41,225 nucleotides of DNA from Sporolactobacillus inulinus (GCF_006539285.1 NZ_BJMS01000033.1:1-41225), one strand, 5' to 3'; positions 9,298-17,896 are shown, numbered from the stretch's first letter. Notes: a model not told the origin generated them from the sequence alone. Numbers and translations are program-made.

Positions 9298-10017
9298 TTA
9301 CGGCTTCAGTTTCATTTTCTTGTTCGGGGTAAAGTTCAGTGCTTTGCTTGTTGATACGCGCGTTTCCTTTGGCACAAAGCCATGAACACGGGTCAGCGGG
9401 AATACCCACGTATATGGTCCGATGCATGTTCCCGGAAGTGTCGCCGAGTTGGCGCCAATTCGACTGAAGTCGCCGAGCACGCAACCGAAGAAATCAGTGT
9501 CAAATTTGGTATAGGTGTCGCCGACTTTGACGCCGATGATGCCTTGATCGAAGCGGCGATTAGCAATAATCGTACCGGAACCGACACGTGCACCTTGACC
9601 AAGCACCGAATCGCCTGCAAACGTGAAGCTCTGCACCTTCGCGCCGTTTCCGACAATCGCATGTTTCACTTCGCAGCCGTGACCGATCACGCAGTTATTG
9701 CCGATAACCGTGTAGGGACGAATCAACGCGCCGGACTGAATCGTCACGTTTTCACCAATGATCACCGGGCCCTCAATCGTCACTTGCGAATGAATCTGCG
9801 TGCCCTTTCCGATCAAATAGTTGCCGTGCAGATAACTGCCCTCGGCTAAAGTGCCTTCATTGACTTGCAGCTTCTTTTCTTCAACCCGTTCGTCAACAAT
9901 CTGTGTTGCTTTTTGCAAAGCTTCCCAAGGGTACTCAACCCCTTCAAAAACTTCAGGAACAGCAAAGCTTTCCGTATTCTCAAAGAAATAGCTTAGTTTC
10001 AGTTCTTCAACACTCAC
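9298..10017 (-). CDS. Left-handed beta-helix (hexapeptide-repeat) protein, GlmU C-domain-like
   Basis: A 239-residue protein made largely of hexapeptide repeats ([LIV]-G-x4) from about residue 65 to 200 (YLIGKGTQIHSQVTIEGPVIIGENVTIQSGALIRPYTVIGNNCVIGHG), the left-handed beta-helix of acyl- and nucleotidyl-transferases. It resembles the C-terminal part of GlmU and NDP-sugar pyrophosphorylases but has no N-terminal nucleotidyltransferase domain; only a short alpha-helical-looking segment precedes the helix. I chose GTG at 10017 because GGAGG sits 8 bases upstream; an in-frame ATG at 10068 lacks a ribosome site. It might be an acetyltransferase acting on a sugar nucleotide, but the acceptor cannot be told from sequence. 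Confidence 0.75.
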   Translation of the reverse strand: MSVEELKLSYFFENTESFAVPEVFEGVEYPWEALQKATQIVDERVEEKKLQVNEGTLAEGSYLHGNYLIGKGTQIHSQVTIEGPVIIGENVTIQSGALIRPYTVIGNNCVIGHGCEVKHAIVGNGAKVQSFTFAGDSVLGQGARVGSGTIIANRRFDQGIIGVKVGDTYTKFDTDFFGCVLGDFSRIGANSATLPGTCIGPYTWVFPLTRVHGFVPKETRVSTSKALNFTPNKKMKLKP

Positions 10018-10486
10018 TGAAATAACCTCCAATACGCATTCATCGTTAATGTAACAGTGTACGATCAAACGATACGTTCACCAAACAATCATTCGTCCCA
10101 TTCACACCGTTTGTTTCCATAAATCTCATTAAGAGAAGCGGCAAATGAATCGTTTACTTCTTCCTATTATATTTGTCTTTGATTTGATGTTCCAGTCAAA
10201 AATCAAATCAACCACGAGTAGAAAAGTTCCGTTCTTTCCGCTTCATTGTGAAAAATTTTTTTAGAAAATAAAGGAATTATCAAGAGTGTTGGGGAAAAAG
10301 AAATAGAGAGCGCTTGTTGAAACGAACGGCAAACATTTTTGAAATCGTTTTTCTCCTACTTGAACGCGTCGTTCTGCTTTTCATCAATGCCGACTCATTT
10401 TTTTCGTCCATTTAACAAACACTCTAAATAATTAAGGGTGGCGCATCAGCAGCATTGCATCTTGCAAGAGAAAGGAACGTTGCAGC
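10018..10486. other. Divergent intergenic region upstream of phosphoketolase
   Basis: This 469-base AT-rich spacer separates the divergent beta-helix gene and xfp. It contains an inverted pair GATTTGA (10181-10187) / TCAAATC (10203-10209). A weak CcpA cre-like sequence lies at 10340-10353 (TGAAATCGTTTTTC, two mismatches to the cre consensus by eye), and a 13-bp element with GAACG/CGTTC arms at 10362-10374. No convincing -35/-10 pair for xfp was found. Carbon-catabolite control is plausible for a phosphoketolase, but the cre call is weak. Confidence 0.35.
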
Positions 10487-12871
10487 ATGAATCAATCAAC
10501 TGAAAAAGCAAGCGACTATTCTTCAAAAGCATACTTCGATTTATTGGATAAATACTGGCGAGCGGCCAATTACCTGTCTGTGGGTCAAATCTATTTGAAA
10601 GACAACCCATTGCTGGATCGTCCGCTTAAAGCGAGCGATGTCAAAGTGCATCCGATCGGTCATTGGGGAACGATTTCCGGACAAAATTTTATCTATGCTC
10701 ATTTGAACCGTATTATTAACAAATATGACGTCACCATGTTCTATATCGAAGGACCGGGACATGGTGGCCAAGTGATGGTATCGAATAGTTATCTCGATGG
10801 AAGCTACACCGAAATTTACCCGGACATCACGCAGGATAAAGCAGGCATGCAAAAGTTGTTCAAACAGTTCTCCTGGCCTGGCGGCGTGGCCTCACACGCA
10901 GCCCCGATTACGCCCGGATCGCTTCACGAAGGCGGCGAACTGGGCTATTCGATTTCCCATGGTGTCGGGGCCATTCTCGATAATCCGGATCAAATTGCCG
11001 CAGTTGTTGTCGGCGATGGAGAGGCTGAAACCGGACCGCTTGCCGCTTCCTGGCAGTCCAACCATTTTATCAATCCGATTCATGACGGTGCCGTTCTGCC
11101 GATCGTTTACATTAACGGTTATAAATTGAGCAACCCAACCTTGTTCTCGCGTACGTCCGATCAAGATTTGCAGCACTATTTTGAAGGACTCGGCTGGAAT
11201 CCGCTGTTTGTTTCCGGAAATGATCCGCAAGAGGTTCATCCGAAAATGGCAAGCGCGCTCGATCAAGCGATTGAAAAAATTCAAGCGATTCAAAAGCAAG
11301 CACGTGAAAACGATGATCCAACCATGCCGCATTGGCCGGTCGTTATTTTCCGCAGCCCCAAAGGATGGACCGGACCAAAAACATGGGAAGGGAAACCAGT
11401 TGAAGACTCGTTCCGGTCGCATCAGATTCCAATTCCGGTCGATCAAAACCATCTGGAGCATAGCGATGAATTGGTTCGCTGGCTCAAGTCCTATAAGCCG
11501 GAAGAACTGTTCAATGCGGACGGATCATTACAATCCGAGATCGCTCAAGTCATTCCTAAGGGCACCAAAAGAATGGCCGTGAATCCAATCACAAACGGCG
11601 GCGTAGATCCGCGCGAACTGCGTTTACCTGACTATCGCAGCTATGCGACAGACACGAAAGTACGTGGCAGACAGCTGGCACAAGACATGATCATCTTTGG
11701 CGAATACGCCCGCGATTTGATTAAGCTGAATCCAACAAATTTCCGTATTTTTGGTCCGGATGAAACGGCATCAAACCGCTTGGGCGCGGTTTTTGAAGCC
11801 ACAAGCCGGCAATGGCTCGGCGAGGTCGACGAACCGCGTGATGAATTCGTCGCACCCGCCGGCCGCGTCCTCGATGCACAGCTTTCCGAGCATCAGGCAG
11901 AGGGATGGCTTGAAGGCTATACATTAACCGGCAGACACGGATTTTTTGCCAGCTATGAAGCGTTTCTCAGAATCGTTGACTCGATGCTGACACAGCATTT
12001 CAAATGGCTACGCAAAGCAAGTGAACTCACATGGAGAAGTTCCTATCCTTCTTTAAACGTGATTGCATCATCGACCGTTTTCCAGCAGGATCATAACGGC
12101 TATACGCATCAAGATCCCGGTATGCTGACGCATCTCGCTGAGAAGAAACCTGCGTTTATCCGTGAATATCTTCCGGCGGATGCCAATACCTTGCTTGCCG
12201 TTGCAAATAAGATTTTCAAAAGCCGTAATAAAATCAATCTAGTGGTTACGTCCAAACACCCACGCCCGCAATGGTTTTCAATCGAAGAAGCTTCGGAACT
12301 TGTTGCGAATGGACTTGGAATGATTGACTGGGCAAGTACCGATCAAGGCTTGGAACCAGACCTTGTCATTGCCAGCGCCGGAACCGAACCCACGCTTGAG
12401 TCGCTCGCCGCGCTTCAGCTCTTGCATGACGCGTTTCCGGAAATGAAGATTCGCTTTGTCAATGTCGTTGATCTGCTCAAACTCAGAAGTCCAAAGAAAA
12501 GTGCACGCGGTCTTTCTGATGAAGCCTTCGACCATTATTTCACCAAAGACAAGCCGATTCTCTTTGCCTTCCACGGCTACGAAGACCTTATCGAAAGCTT
12601 GTTCTTTGGTCGTCATAATAACAAGTTAACGGTTCACGGCTATCGTGAAGACGGCGATATCACCACGCCATTTGACATGCGCGTCTTAAACCATCTCGAC
12701 CGGTTCCATCTCGCTAAGACCGCCGTCATGATTCAACCGGCTTATGAAGAAAAACGCGATGCATTTATCGCAGAAATGGATCGAATGATTGCCAAGCATC
12801 ACCGATTCATTCGCGATGAAGGACAAGATCTCCCGGAAGTTTCCAATTGGCAGTGGACACCGCTGCACTGA
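10487..12871 (+). CDS. xfp: Xylulose-5-phosphate/fructose-6-phosphate phosphoketolase
   Basis: Thiamine-diphosphate enzyme cleaving xylulose 5-phosphate (and often fructose 6-phosphate) with phosphate to acetyl phosphate plus glyceraldehyde 3-phosphate or erythrose 4-phosphate. It is the key step of heterofermentation. The 794-residue length fits the family. Diagnostic stretches are the [18 protein letters not shown] start region (about residues 58-75), GPGHGGQ, the ThDP/Mg site [14 protein letters not shown] at residues 176-189, and late motifs [19 protein letters not shown] and [12 protein letters not shown]. The ATG start has AGAAAGGAACG upstream. It is a single-gene unit with its own terminator. 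Substrate range (dual or xylulose-5-phosphate only) is not decidable here. Confidence 0.96.
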   Translation: MNQSTEKASDYSSKAYFDLLDKYWRAANYLSVGQIYLKDNPLLDRPLKASDVKVHPIGHWGTISGQNFIYAHLNRIINKYDVTMFYIEGPGHGGQVMVSNSYLDGSYTEIYPDITQDKAGMQKLFKQFSWPGGVASHAAPITPGSLHEGGELGYSISHGVGAILDNPDQIAAVVVGDGEAETGPLAASWQSNHFINPIHDGAVLPIVYINGYKLSNPTLFSRTSDQDLQHYFEGLGWNPLFVSGNDPQEVHPKMASALDQAIEKIQAIQKQARENDDPTMPHWPVVIFRSPKGWTGPKTWEGKPVEDSFRSHQIPIPVDQNHLEHSDELVRWLKSYKPEELFNADGSLQSEIAQVIPKGTKRMAVNPITNGGVDPRELRLPDYRSYATDTKVRGRQLAQDMIIFGEYARDLIKLNPTNFRIFGPDETASNRLGAVFEATSRQWLGEVDEPRDEFVAPAGRVLDAQLSEHQAEGWLEGYTLTGRHGFFASYEAFLRIVDSMLTQHFKWLRKASELTWRSSYPSLNVIASSTVFQQDHNGYTHQDPGMLTHLAEKKPAFIREYLPADANTLLAVANKIFKSRNKINLVVTSKHPRPQWFSIEEASELVANGLGMIDWASTDQGLEPDLVIASAGTEPTLESLAALQLLHDAFPEMKIRFVNVVDLLKLRSPKKSARGLSDEAFDHYFTKDKPILFAFHGYEDLIESLFFGRHNNKLTVHGYREDGDITTPFDMRVLNHLDRFHLAKTAVMIQPAYEEKRDAFIAEMDRMIAKHHRFIRDEGQDLPEVSNWQWTPLH

Positions 12872-12889
12872 AATTGCGTTAAATACGTT

Positions 12890-12930
12890 AAATCCCCCTT
12901 GCCGTTCCGGTCAGGGGGATTTGTTTTTTT
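12890..12930 (+). terminator. Terminator of xfp
   Basis: AAATCCCCCT (12890-12899) pairs perfectly with AGGGGGATTT (12913-12922) around a 13-base loop, followed by G and seven T. Confidence 0.92.
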
Positions 12931-13050
12931 AACCTCATTTTTTAAGTGCTTTTTCGCCAATAGCAACCCGGCGAGAATGATTTGCTCCGGTCGCAGCACC
13001 AAAGTATAGCTGACGACTGCCTGGGCAAGATAATAGGCTTCAAGCGCCCA
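12925..13050 (-). pseudogene. Remnant of a ROK-family sugar kinase (fructokinase-like C-terminal piece)
   Basis: On the minus strand about 42 codons read WALEAYYLAQAVVSYTLVLR then PEQIILAGLLLAKKHLKNEV. This resembles the C-terminal region of ROK fructokinases, where a helix of the type EAYYLAQALVNY is followed by (S)PEKIILGGGV. The diagnostic GGG turn after IIL is degraded to AGL, upstream codons show no further kinase sequence, and the frame runs into the xfp terminator. It is therefore a decayed fragment, not a working gene. A GGAGG-like site at about 13074 is followed by an ATG in another frame that yields only a short unlikely peptide. The rest of 12931-13206 holds nothing else I can identify. 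Confidence 0.55.
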
Positions 13051-13206
13051 CCGAATAACATACGTGCCCCTCCTAAAGGATTGAAATTTAAATTGCATTG
13101 TATTCATTTAAAGCCATTTATGCATGGTAACGACTTATCCAATGTTTCAAATCAGTGCATGCTCTTTCACCGTTTCATCAGCCAAACGCCGCCGCACACA
13201 CCGTGA

Positions 13207-13236
13207 TTGCTTGACTCTCGGATTCTATAATATAAT
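13207..13236 (+). promoter_or_regulatory. Sigma-A-type promoter of the GNAT gene
   Basis: TTGCTT (13207-13212) and a consensus TATAAT (13231-13236) are separated by 18 bases, about 70 bases before the acetyltransferase start. Confidence 0.55.
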
Positions 13237-13305
13237 GAAATCATTACTTACATCATCACAAGTTACCTTTAAGCCTGCAATATCAATAGATTGGGGGGAC
13301 CTCTT

Positions 13306-13830
13306 TTGACCGCTTATTTACGCCAAGCAACTCCGCATGACTTTTCCGGTATACAAAAAATCATTGATCAGGCAAAACAATTGCTTAAAGCAGACGGCAT
13401 TGATCAATGGCAGGACGGCTATCCGGACGACACTGTCCTGCATCATGACCTTGAACAGAAAAGGGGCTTTGTCCTGATCACCGATGATCAAATTGCCGGT
13501 TATGGTGTTCTTTTTGAAGAACTCGAACCGGCTTATGAAGCGATCAAAGAAGGTGCTTGGGTACAGACTGGCGTTCCGTATGTGTCGATACACCGCATCG
13601 CACTTTCCTCCGATTTTCGTGGCCGTCACCTTTCTTCAGTGCTGATGGATCACCTGATTAGCGCTGCAGCACTTAAAGGCTATACTGATCTGCGCATCGA
13701 TACTCATCCGGAAAACCCGCGCATGCAGCACGTAATCAAGCAAGCCGGTTTTGAGTATCGCGGGGTCGTTTACCTCGATATGCCGAACGGCAAACGGCTG
13801 GCCTACCAGCGGATGCTCACAAGAAGATAA
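13306..13830 (+). CDS. GNAT-family N-acetyltransferase
   Basis: A 174-residue protein with the GNAT layout: an N-terminal strand (LRQATPHDFSGIQKIIDQA), the central strand SIHRIALSSDFRGRHLSSVLMDHLISAA containing the acetyl-CoA pyrophosphate loop (RGRHLSS in place of the usual Q/RxxGxG/A), and a C-terminal RIDTHPENPRMQHVIKQAGFEYRGVVYL. The N-x-x-M/A ... GF.yrG ending is typical of YkkB/YjaB-like small-molecule acetyltransferases. The start is TTG at 13306 behind GGGGGGAC. A further in-frame TTG at 13291 lies within the ribosome-site region and is less likely. The acceptor is unknown. Confidence 0.85.
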   Translation: MTAYLRQATPHDFSGIQKIIDQAKQLLKADGIDQWQDGYPDDTVLHHDLEQKRGFVLITDDQIAGYGVLFEELEPAYEAIKEGAWVQTGVPYVSIHRIALSSDFRGRHLSSVLMDHLISAAALKGYTDLRIDTHPENPRMQHVIKQAGFEYRGVVYLDMPNGKRLAYQRMLTRR

Positions 13831-13871
13831 AAACTGCATGCGCATGTTATCCACAGTGCACATTCACCATT

Positions 13872-13903
13872 CAGAAAGTTATCCACAGGTTGATAACTTT
13901 CTG
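13872..13903. repeat. Perfect 12-bp inverted repeat containing a DnaA box
   Basis: CAGAAAGTTATC (13872-13883) and GATAACTTTCTG (13892-13903) are exact reverse complements with an 8-base loop, and the left arm runs into TTATCCACA. No T-run follows, so it is not a standard terminator. Confidence 0.75.
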
Positions 13904-13932
13904 TTAAGTGAGTGCCGCATAAATTTCTAATG

Positions 13933-13967
13933 AAAAAAGGAAAGCCGACGGTGCTTTCCCTTTTTTT
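13933..13967 (+). terminator. Terminator downstream of the GNAT gene
   Basis: GGAAAGC (13939-13945) and GCTTTCC (13953-13959) form a perfect 7-bp stem preceded by six A and followed by C and seven T, so it could work in both directions. Confidence 0.85.
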
Positions 13968-14186
13968 ACTTTATGTTCAGAGAAAAGTCGTATCAAACGT
14001 TCATCAAATCGTAGAAATGCAGCCATGGTTGTATCGAACTTTGCAAAAAGCGTGGCAAGCCTCAATAACCCTTATAACTGGCTGCGTTCAAAAAAGTTGC
14101 GCCAAATTGAAGGGCTTTCGGCATCCTTTCGCTAATTATAATCTATGAGAACGCTAAGTGATCTGAATGAAAAGTAGGTGAGATGC

Positions 14187-15203
14187 TTGAATAAAAGTTT
14201 CCATGCGCTTGTGGTTAACAAAATCGAGCAAAGTTTTTCACGCAGGATTGAATCCTTAACATTAAACGATCTGCCTGAAGCAGGCGTGCTCCTACGCGTT
14301 TGCTACTCAGGGATCAATTATAAAGACAGTCTTGCAGCAATTCCTAACGGCCATATTTTGAAAGACTACCCCTTTGTCCCCGGTATTGACCTGTCGGGAA
14401 TTGTCGTATCCTCAGAGGATCCGCGTTTCAAAGAAGGCGACCCGGTCATCGCAACCGGCTACGGCCTTGGTGTTTCCCATTTTGGCGGATTTAGTGAATA
14501 CGCACGGATCCCCGCTGATTGGATCGTTCCGCTGCCTTCAGCGCTGACACTCAAGGAAGCCATGATGATTGGAACCGCCGGCTTTACCGCAGCACTGTCT
14601 GTTTTTCGCCTGGAACAGGCAGGGATTGCGCCGGATAAGGGAGAGGTACTCGTCACCGGTGCGTCGGGCGGCGTCGGTAGCCATGCCGTTGCACTCCTTT
14701 CCGATCTCGGTTATACCGTTGTCGCAAGTACCGGAAAAAGCGCCGAGGCATCAAACTATTTGAAAACGCTTGGCGCACGCAGCATGATCACTCGCGAAGA
14801 GGTATTTGACGGAACGGTAAAGCCATTGCAAAAGCAGCTGTGGACGGCGGCGATTGATTCGGTAGGGGGAAAGCCGCTTGCCGCATTACTCGGCAGGATA
14901 CGCTACGGCGGCTATGTCGCCGCCTGCGGACTCGCAGCAGGATCTGAGCTTCCGGCAACCGTCTTTCCATTTATTCTACGCGGCGTCAGCTTGCTCGGGA
15001 TCGACTCTGTTTCTTGCCCGATGGAGCAACGCCAGGACATTTGGCAGCGTCTCGCCGAATTGCATAAGCCGGAAAAGCTGGCAGCAATCGCTCAGAAAGA
15101 AATTCCCTTGAGCCAGCTTCCAAACGCCTTACCCGCCCTGCTCAACGGCAATAAGATTGGTCGCACCATCGTTACGATAAACCCGAAGTTCACTGATGAA
15201 TAA
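14187..15203 (+). CDS. Zinc-independent MDR oxidoreductase, AcuI/YhdH/YhfP type (acryloyl-CoA reductase-like)
   Basis: A 338-residue NADPH-dependent medium-chain reductase. It shows the GroES-like N-domain (GVLLRVCYSGINYKDSLAA, then the family-typical PFVPGIDLSGIVVSS) and the Rossmann motif VLVTGASGGVGSHAVALLSDLGY. It lacks the structural and catalytic zinc cysteines of alcohol dehydrogenases. The best match from memory is the YhdH/YhfP/AcuI group, which reduces acryloyl-CoA or quinone-like enones. I chose TTG at 14187 because TAGGTGAG lies 5 bases upstream; a GTG at 14178 overlaps that site. Physiological substrate not determinable; no acrylate-pathway genes are nearby. Confidence 0.85.
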   Translation: MNKSFHALVVNKIEQSFSRRIESLTLNDLPEAGVLLRVCYSGINYKDSLAAIPNGHILKDYPFVPGIDLSGIVVSSEDPRFKEGDPVIATGYGLGVSHFGGFSEYARIPADWIVPLPSALTLKEAMMIGTAGFTAALSVFRLEQAGIAPDKGEVLVTGASGGVGSHAVALLSDLGYTVVASTGKSAEASNYLKTLGARSMITREEVFDGTVKPLQKQLWTAAIDSVGGKPLAALLGRIRYGGYVAACGLAAGSELPATVFPFILRGVSLLGIDSVSCPMEQRQDIWQRLAELHKPEKLAAIAQKEIPLSQLPNALPALLNGNKIGRTIVTINPKFTDE

Positions 15204-15238
15204 AAGAGCAGGGCGGGAATTTCGCTCTGCCCTTTTAT
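15204..15238. terminator. Bidirectional terminator between the oxidoreductase and the small membrane protein gene
   Basis: AAAAGAGCAGGGCG and CGCTCTGCCCTTTT form a long stem with one mismatch and one G-U pair around a 7-base loop. A-run and T-run flanks let it serve the convergent genes on both sides. Confidence 0.75.
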
Positions 15239-15248
15239 TCAACCCTGC

Positions 15249-15461
15249 TTAGCGGTTAAACATGCGTTTCACCAAGACGAAAATACCAACAATCAGCAAG
15301 AGAATTAACAACCACTTGAACAAAAAACCAAAGAAGATGATGAAAATAATTGCAAGAACAGCTAGCACAATCCATACTACCGAAGTAATCAGCACACCGC
15401 CGATTACAATGAAGATAATAAAGAGAATCAGTGCTGCAATCAATCCGAAAATAAGTCCCAT
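15249..15461 (-). CDS. Small hydrophobic membrane protein
   Basis: A 70-residue, almost wholly hydrophobic protein with two transmembrane segments (about residues 2-27 and 30-62) and a basic C-terminus (VKRMFNR). The ATG at 15461 has AAAGGA 9 bases upstream; a longer ATG at 15479 has no ribosome site. I do not recognise a specific family; it resembles small YqaE/DUF-type envelope proteins in composition only. It is a single gene sharing a terminator with the convergent oxidoreductase gene. Confidence 0.65.
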   Translation of the reverse strand: MGLIFGLIAALILFIIFIVIGGVLITSVVWIVLAVLAIIFIIFFGFLFKWLLILLLIVGIFVLVKRMFNR

Positions 15462-15723
15462 AATGTTCGTTCCTTTCATGACCCGTTCGACTAAGATGCA
15501 TGTGGCCGTTCATCCCCTGACCGGCCGCATCTCTATAATCCTACTATAGTGCACCAAGCCGCCCAGGGTAATGCGCTCAAGTCCGGATCTCGCTACGCCC
15601 TAAGACTTATTTTTTGCCAATGGCGGGAAACGGACCCTTTGAGTTAGGCACACATCCGCCACAAAATCATACAGTAAAACCATAGGTGACTTCATCAAGA
15701 AGAACAGGTGAGGGGTGACGCGT

Positions 15724-16218
15724 ATGGAGTGGCGATCGTTTCAAGGGATTGTTACGGCGATTGACGATTATATCACCAGCCCGAGCGGTGAGAATTCAGG
15801 CTGCTGGAAGCTGATGACGCTGGAGAATAACGATCAGGTTGTTCGTTTTGTGGTGTCGCCGATGACTTACGTGGTCGACCAAGCCAAGATTCGAATTGGC
15901 GACCGGGTTAGTGGGTATTATGACGGAAACGCGCCGGTTATTCTCATCTATCCGCCGCAATACCGAGCTCTGATTCTCGTAAAAGATCGCTCCGATCAGA
16001 ATGTAAAAGTCGATTTTTTCAATGAGCAGCTCTTGAGCCGCGATGGTCAACTACTCTTAAACTTGGGGCCGTTTACACAGATTATGCTGGCAAACGGCCT
16101 GGACTTCAATCAGAATCCGGCAAATCGTGATTTGATTGTGATTTACGGCGCAGCAACAAAAAGCATCCCCGCTCAAACCGTGCCGTACAAAATCATCGTT
16201 TGGTGTCCGATGCAGTAA
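15724..16218 (+). CDS. Conserved hypothetical protein with the IYPPQY ... SIPAQTVPYKIIV domain
   Basis: A 164-residue soluble protein without a signal peptide. The order of motifs (RFVVSPMTYVVD, IRIGDRVSGYYDGNAPVILIYPPQYRALILVK, VKVDFFNEQLLSRDGQLLLNLG, ANRDLIVIYGAATKSIPAQTVPYKIIV) matches a beta-rich module I recall in many Firmicutes proteins, some fused to copper-amine-oxidase-like N-terminal repeats. I know of no assigned function. The ATG at 15724 follows GAGGGGTGACGCGT. A frameshifted relative of its C-terminus survives at 18876-19018, so the family was once duplicated here. Confidence 0.7.
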   Translation: MEWRSFQGIVTAIDDYITSPSGENSGCWKLMTLENNDQVVRFVVSPMTYVVDQAKIRIGDRVSGYYDGNAPVILIYPPQYRALILVKDRSDQNVKVDFFNEQLLSRDGQLLLNLGPFTQIMLANGLDFNQNPANRDLIVIYGAATKSIPAQTVPYKIIVWCPMQ

Positions 16219-16223
16219 AATTC

Positions 16224-16254
16224 ACGGACAGCCGCAATAGGGTTGTCCTTTTTG
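16224..16254 (+). terminator. Terminator after the hypothetical gene
   Basis: GGACAGCC (16226-16233) pairs with GGTTGTCC (16241-16248) through one G-U pair, followed by five T. Confidence 0.7.
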
Positions 16255-16386
16255 TTGCAGCTGGACAAGCCTTGGCTTGCGATTCTCTTTGCGTGCGCTT
16301 AATGAGAAAGACAGCTATCATTAAAGAGATCATGTGATTGCCTGATGAAGGCGTCCCGCAAAAAATGTATTTTGAGGAGGTTTCTG

Positions 16387-17331
16387 ATGAAGTATCGCCA
16401 TCTCGGCAGTACCGGCGTCAAAGTCAGCACCGTCAGTCTTGGCAGCTGGCTGACTTACGGCGGTTATGTCGCACAAGAAAACGCAATAAGTACCATTCAT
16501 AAAGCTTATGATCTAGGCATCAACTTTTTTGATACTGCCAATGTGTACATGCGCGGTGAAGCGGAAAAAGTCGTCGGGAAAGCGATTAAAGCCTTCCCAC
16601 GTGAATCGATCGTGCTCTCGACAAAAGTATTTTTTCCGATGGGTGATGGACCGAATGACCGTGGTCTTTCCCGAAAACATATCATGGAACAGGCGAATGC
16701 CAGCCTAAAGCGATTGAACACCGATTATATCGATCTGTATTACTGCCATCGCTTTGATCCGGAAACGCCGATTGAGGAGACGCTACGTGCGTTTGACGAT
16801 TTGATTCATCAAGGCAAAATAAACTACATCGGTGTCAGCCAATGGACGGCGGCTCAAATCACCGAAGCAGCACATATTGCCGATCAGAAACTGCTTAATC
16901 ATTTCGTGGCAAATCAGTCTAAATACAATATGCTGTCCCGCGAAATCGAAGCCGAAATAATTCCGACAAGTGCGGCGCATGGTGTCAGTCAGGTCTGCTG
17001 GTCGCCGCTCGCGGAAGGTGTGTTGACCGGAAAATACAGTTCCATCAGCGAATTCCCAGTCGGTAGCCGCGCCGCCGAGAATAAAGGCGGGATCCGCACG
17101 TATCTGACCGAACTCAATTTGAGTAAAGTGAACAAACTTAAGAAAATCGCTGCTGAATTAGGCGTCAGCATGGCACAATTGGCCCTTGCCTGGGTGCTTC
17201 GTCAGGAGCAGGTTGCCAGTGTCGTCGTAGGTGCCAGCAAATCGAAACAAATAGCAGACAACGCCAAAGCCGCCGATATCACCCTCAGCACGGAGACCTT
17301 AAATCTAATTGAACAAATTCTAACCGATTAA
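16387..17331 (+). CDS. Aldo/keto reductase (KCNAB/YajO-like family)
   Basis: A 314-residue NADPH-dependent carbonyl reductase with the (beta/alpha)8 aldo/keto reductase fold. The catalytic tetrad is visible: Asp49 and Tyr54 (FFDTANVY), Lys80 (LSTKVFF) and His121 (LYYCHRFD). The nucleotide-binding C-terminal part (SVVVGASKSKQIADNAKA) is intact. The start MKYRHLGSTGVKVS is typical of the potassium-channel-beta-like subgroup. The ATG at 16387 is preceded by AGGAGG; an upstream in-frame ATG at 16345 has no ribosome site. It is a single gene with its own terminator. Natural substrate unknown. Confidence 0.92.
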   Translation: MKYRHLGSTGVKVSTVSLGSWLTYGGYVAQENAISTIHKAYDLGINFFDTANVYMRGEAEKVVGKAIKAFPRESIVLSTKVFFPMGDGPNDRGLSRKHIMEQANASLKRLNTDYIDLYYCHRFDPETPIEETLRAFDDLIHQGKINYIGVSQWTAAQITEAAHIADQKLLNHFVANQSKYNMLSREIEAEIIPTSAAHGVSQVCWSPLAEGVLTGKYSSISEFPVGSRAAENKGGIRTYLTELNLSKVNKLKKIAAELGVSMAQLALAWVLRQEQVASVVVGASKSKQIADNAKAADITLSTETLNLIEQILTD

Positions 17332-17346
17332 GGCGATCAGACACAG

Positions 17347-17381
17347 CAGACCCGAACCTTTGCATTCAGGTCTGTTTTTTT
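17347..17381 (+). terminator. Terminator of the aldo/keto reductase gene
   Basis: CAGACCCGAA (17347-17356) pairs with TTCAGGTCTG (17365-17374) with one mismatch; seven T follow. Confidence 0.85.
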
Positions 17382-17536
17382 ACACTGGTAAGAAAGTATA
17401 TAAAAAAATTTAAGGAAACGAGTTATCATGAACAAAACTAGCCCCCTTGATTGTAGAATCGTGGATTAAATGGGGAAAAATGAAAGAGACTTTCAAATCC
17501 TCAAACAGAGCCATCATACGAAAGGGAGCTAGCACT

Positions 17537-17614
17537 ATGAATGATAACACAAAATATGTAGGTTTAGACGTCTCTAAGGAAAAAATAGCGGTTGCAGTTG
17601 CCGAAGAAGGAAGA
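17537..17614 (+). pseudogene. Truncated IS110-family transposase (N-terminal stub)
   Basis: A ribosome site (AAAGGGAG) and ATG open a frame reading MNDNTKYVGLDVSKEKIAVA then VAEEGR. This is the start of IS110-type (DEDD) transposases; the first catalytic Asp lies in GLDVSK. After about 26 codons the resemblance stops and GC-rich unrelated sequence begins. The remaining catalytic core is absent from the window. The leader from about 17400 may be the original left end of the element. It is an insertion-sequence relic. Confidence 0.7.
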
Positions 17615-17860
17615 AACGAGCCCCAGTACATGCGCTCGGGCGCCTGCGGGATCGCGCCTTGTTGATGCGTGCCAGCGAGACACCGCAGGAAAAATGCGTG
17701 TTCGAGAGGGATTCCGGTTCGCCCGCGGCAAGCGAGCAATCGAAGCGGCGTTCGTGCACAAAGGTGATGAATCAAAACCGCATACAGAGCAAAAGGAACT
17801 TCCGCTAAAGGAATGCGGGCATTTTCAAAAAAGGTGCATACCTTTTGCTAAATATACTGA
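17615..17860. other. GC-rich segment of unknown origin behind the IS110 stub
   Basis: From the point where the transposase reading ends to about 17760 the sequence is distinctly GC-richer than its surroundings, and several frames are open on both strands, none of them resembling a known protein. It ends in AT-rich DNA that carries the Fur-controlled promoter. It may be a piece of another mobile element or a short repeat inserted with it. I cannot assign a function. Confidence 0.4.
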
Positions 17861-17868
17861 AAAAGATA

Positions 17869-17896
17869 TTGACAGAAAATATAGATCATATATGAT
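17869..17896 (+). promoter_or_regulatory. Promoter of the FTR1-type permease gene
   Basis: TTGACA (17869-17874) and TATGAT (17891-17896) are separated by 16 bases; the -10 element is overlapped by the Fur box that follows. Confidence 0.75.

Larger units (their letters stand above)
13831..14186. other. Intergenic region with two DnaA boxes, a perfect palindrome and a terminator
   Basis: This spacer contains two exact TTATCCACA sequences (13847-13855 and 13879-13887), the second inside a perfect 12-bp inverted repeat (13872-13903), then the GNAT terminator at 13933-13967. From 13968 to 14140 I see no credible gene. A 36-codon frame starting at 14023 lacks a ribosome site. A TATAAT at about 14138 could be the -10 element for the oxidoreductase gene, but no good -35 is present. 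Confidence 0.5.

Noticed and set aside
9382-9849. 155-codon plus-strand frame opposite the beta-helix gene
   Set aside because: Shadow of the repeat-rich coding strand; no ribosome site and no recognisable protein.
13912-14148. 78-codon open frame on the plus strand after the GNAT gene, and a 36-codon frame from 14023
   Set aside because: The first spans the GNAT terminator, and neither has a ribosome site or recognisable sequence.
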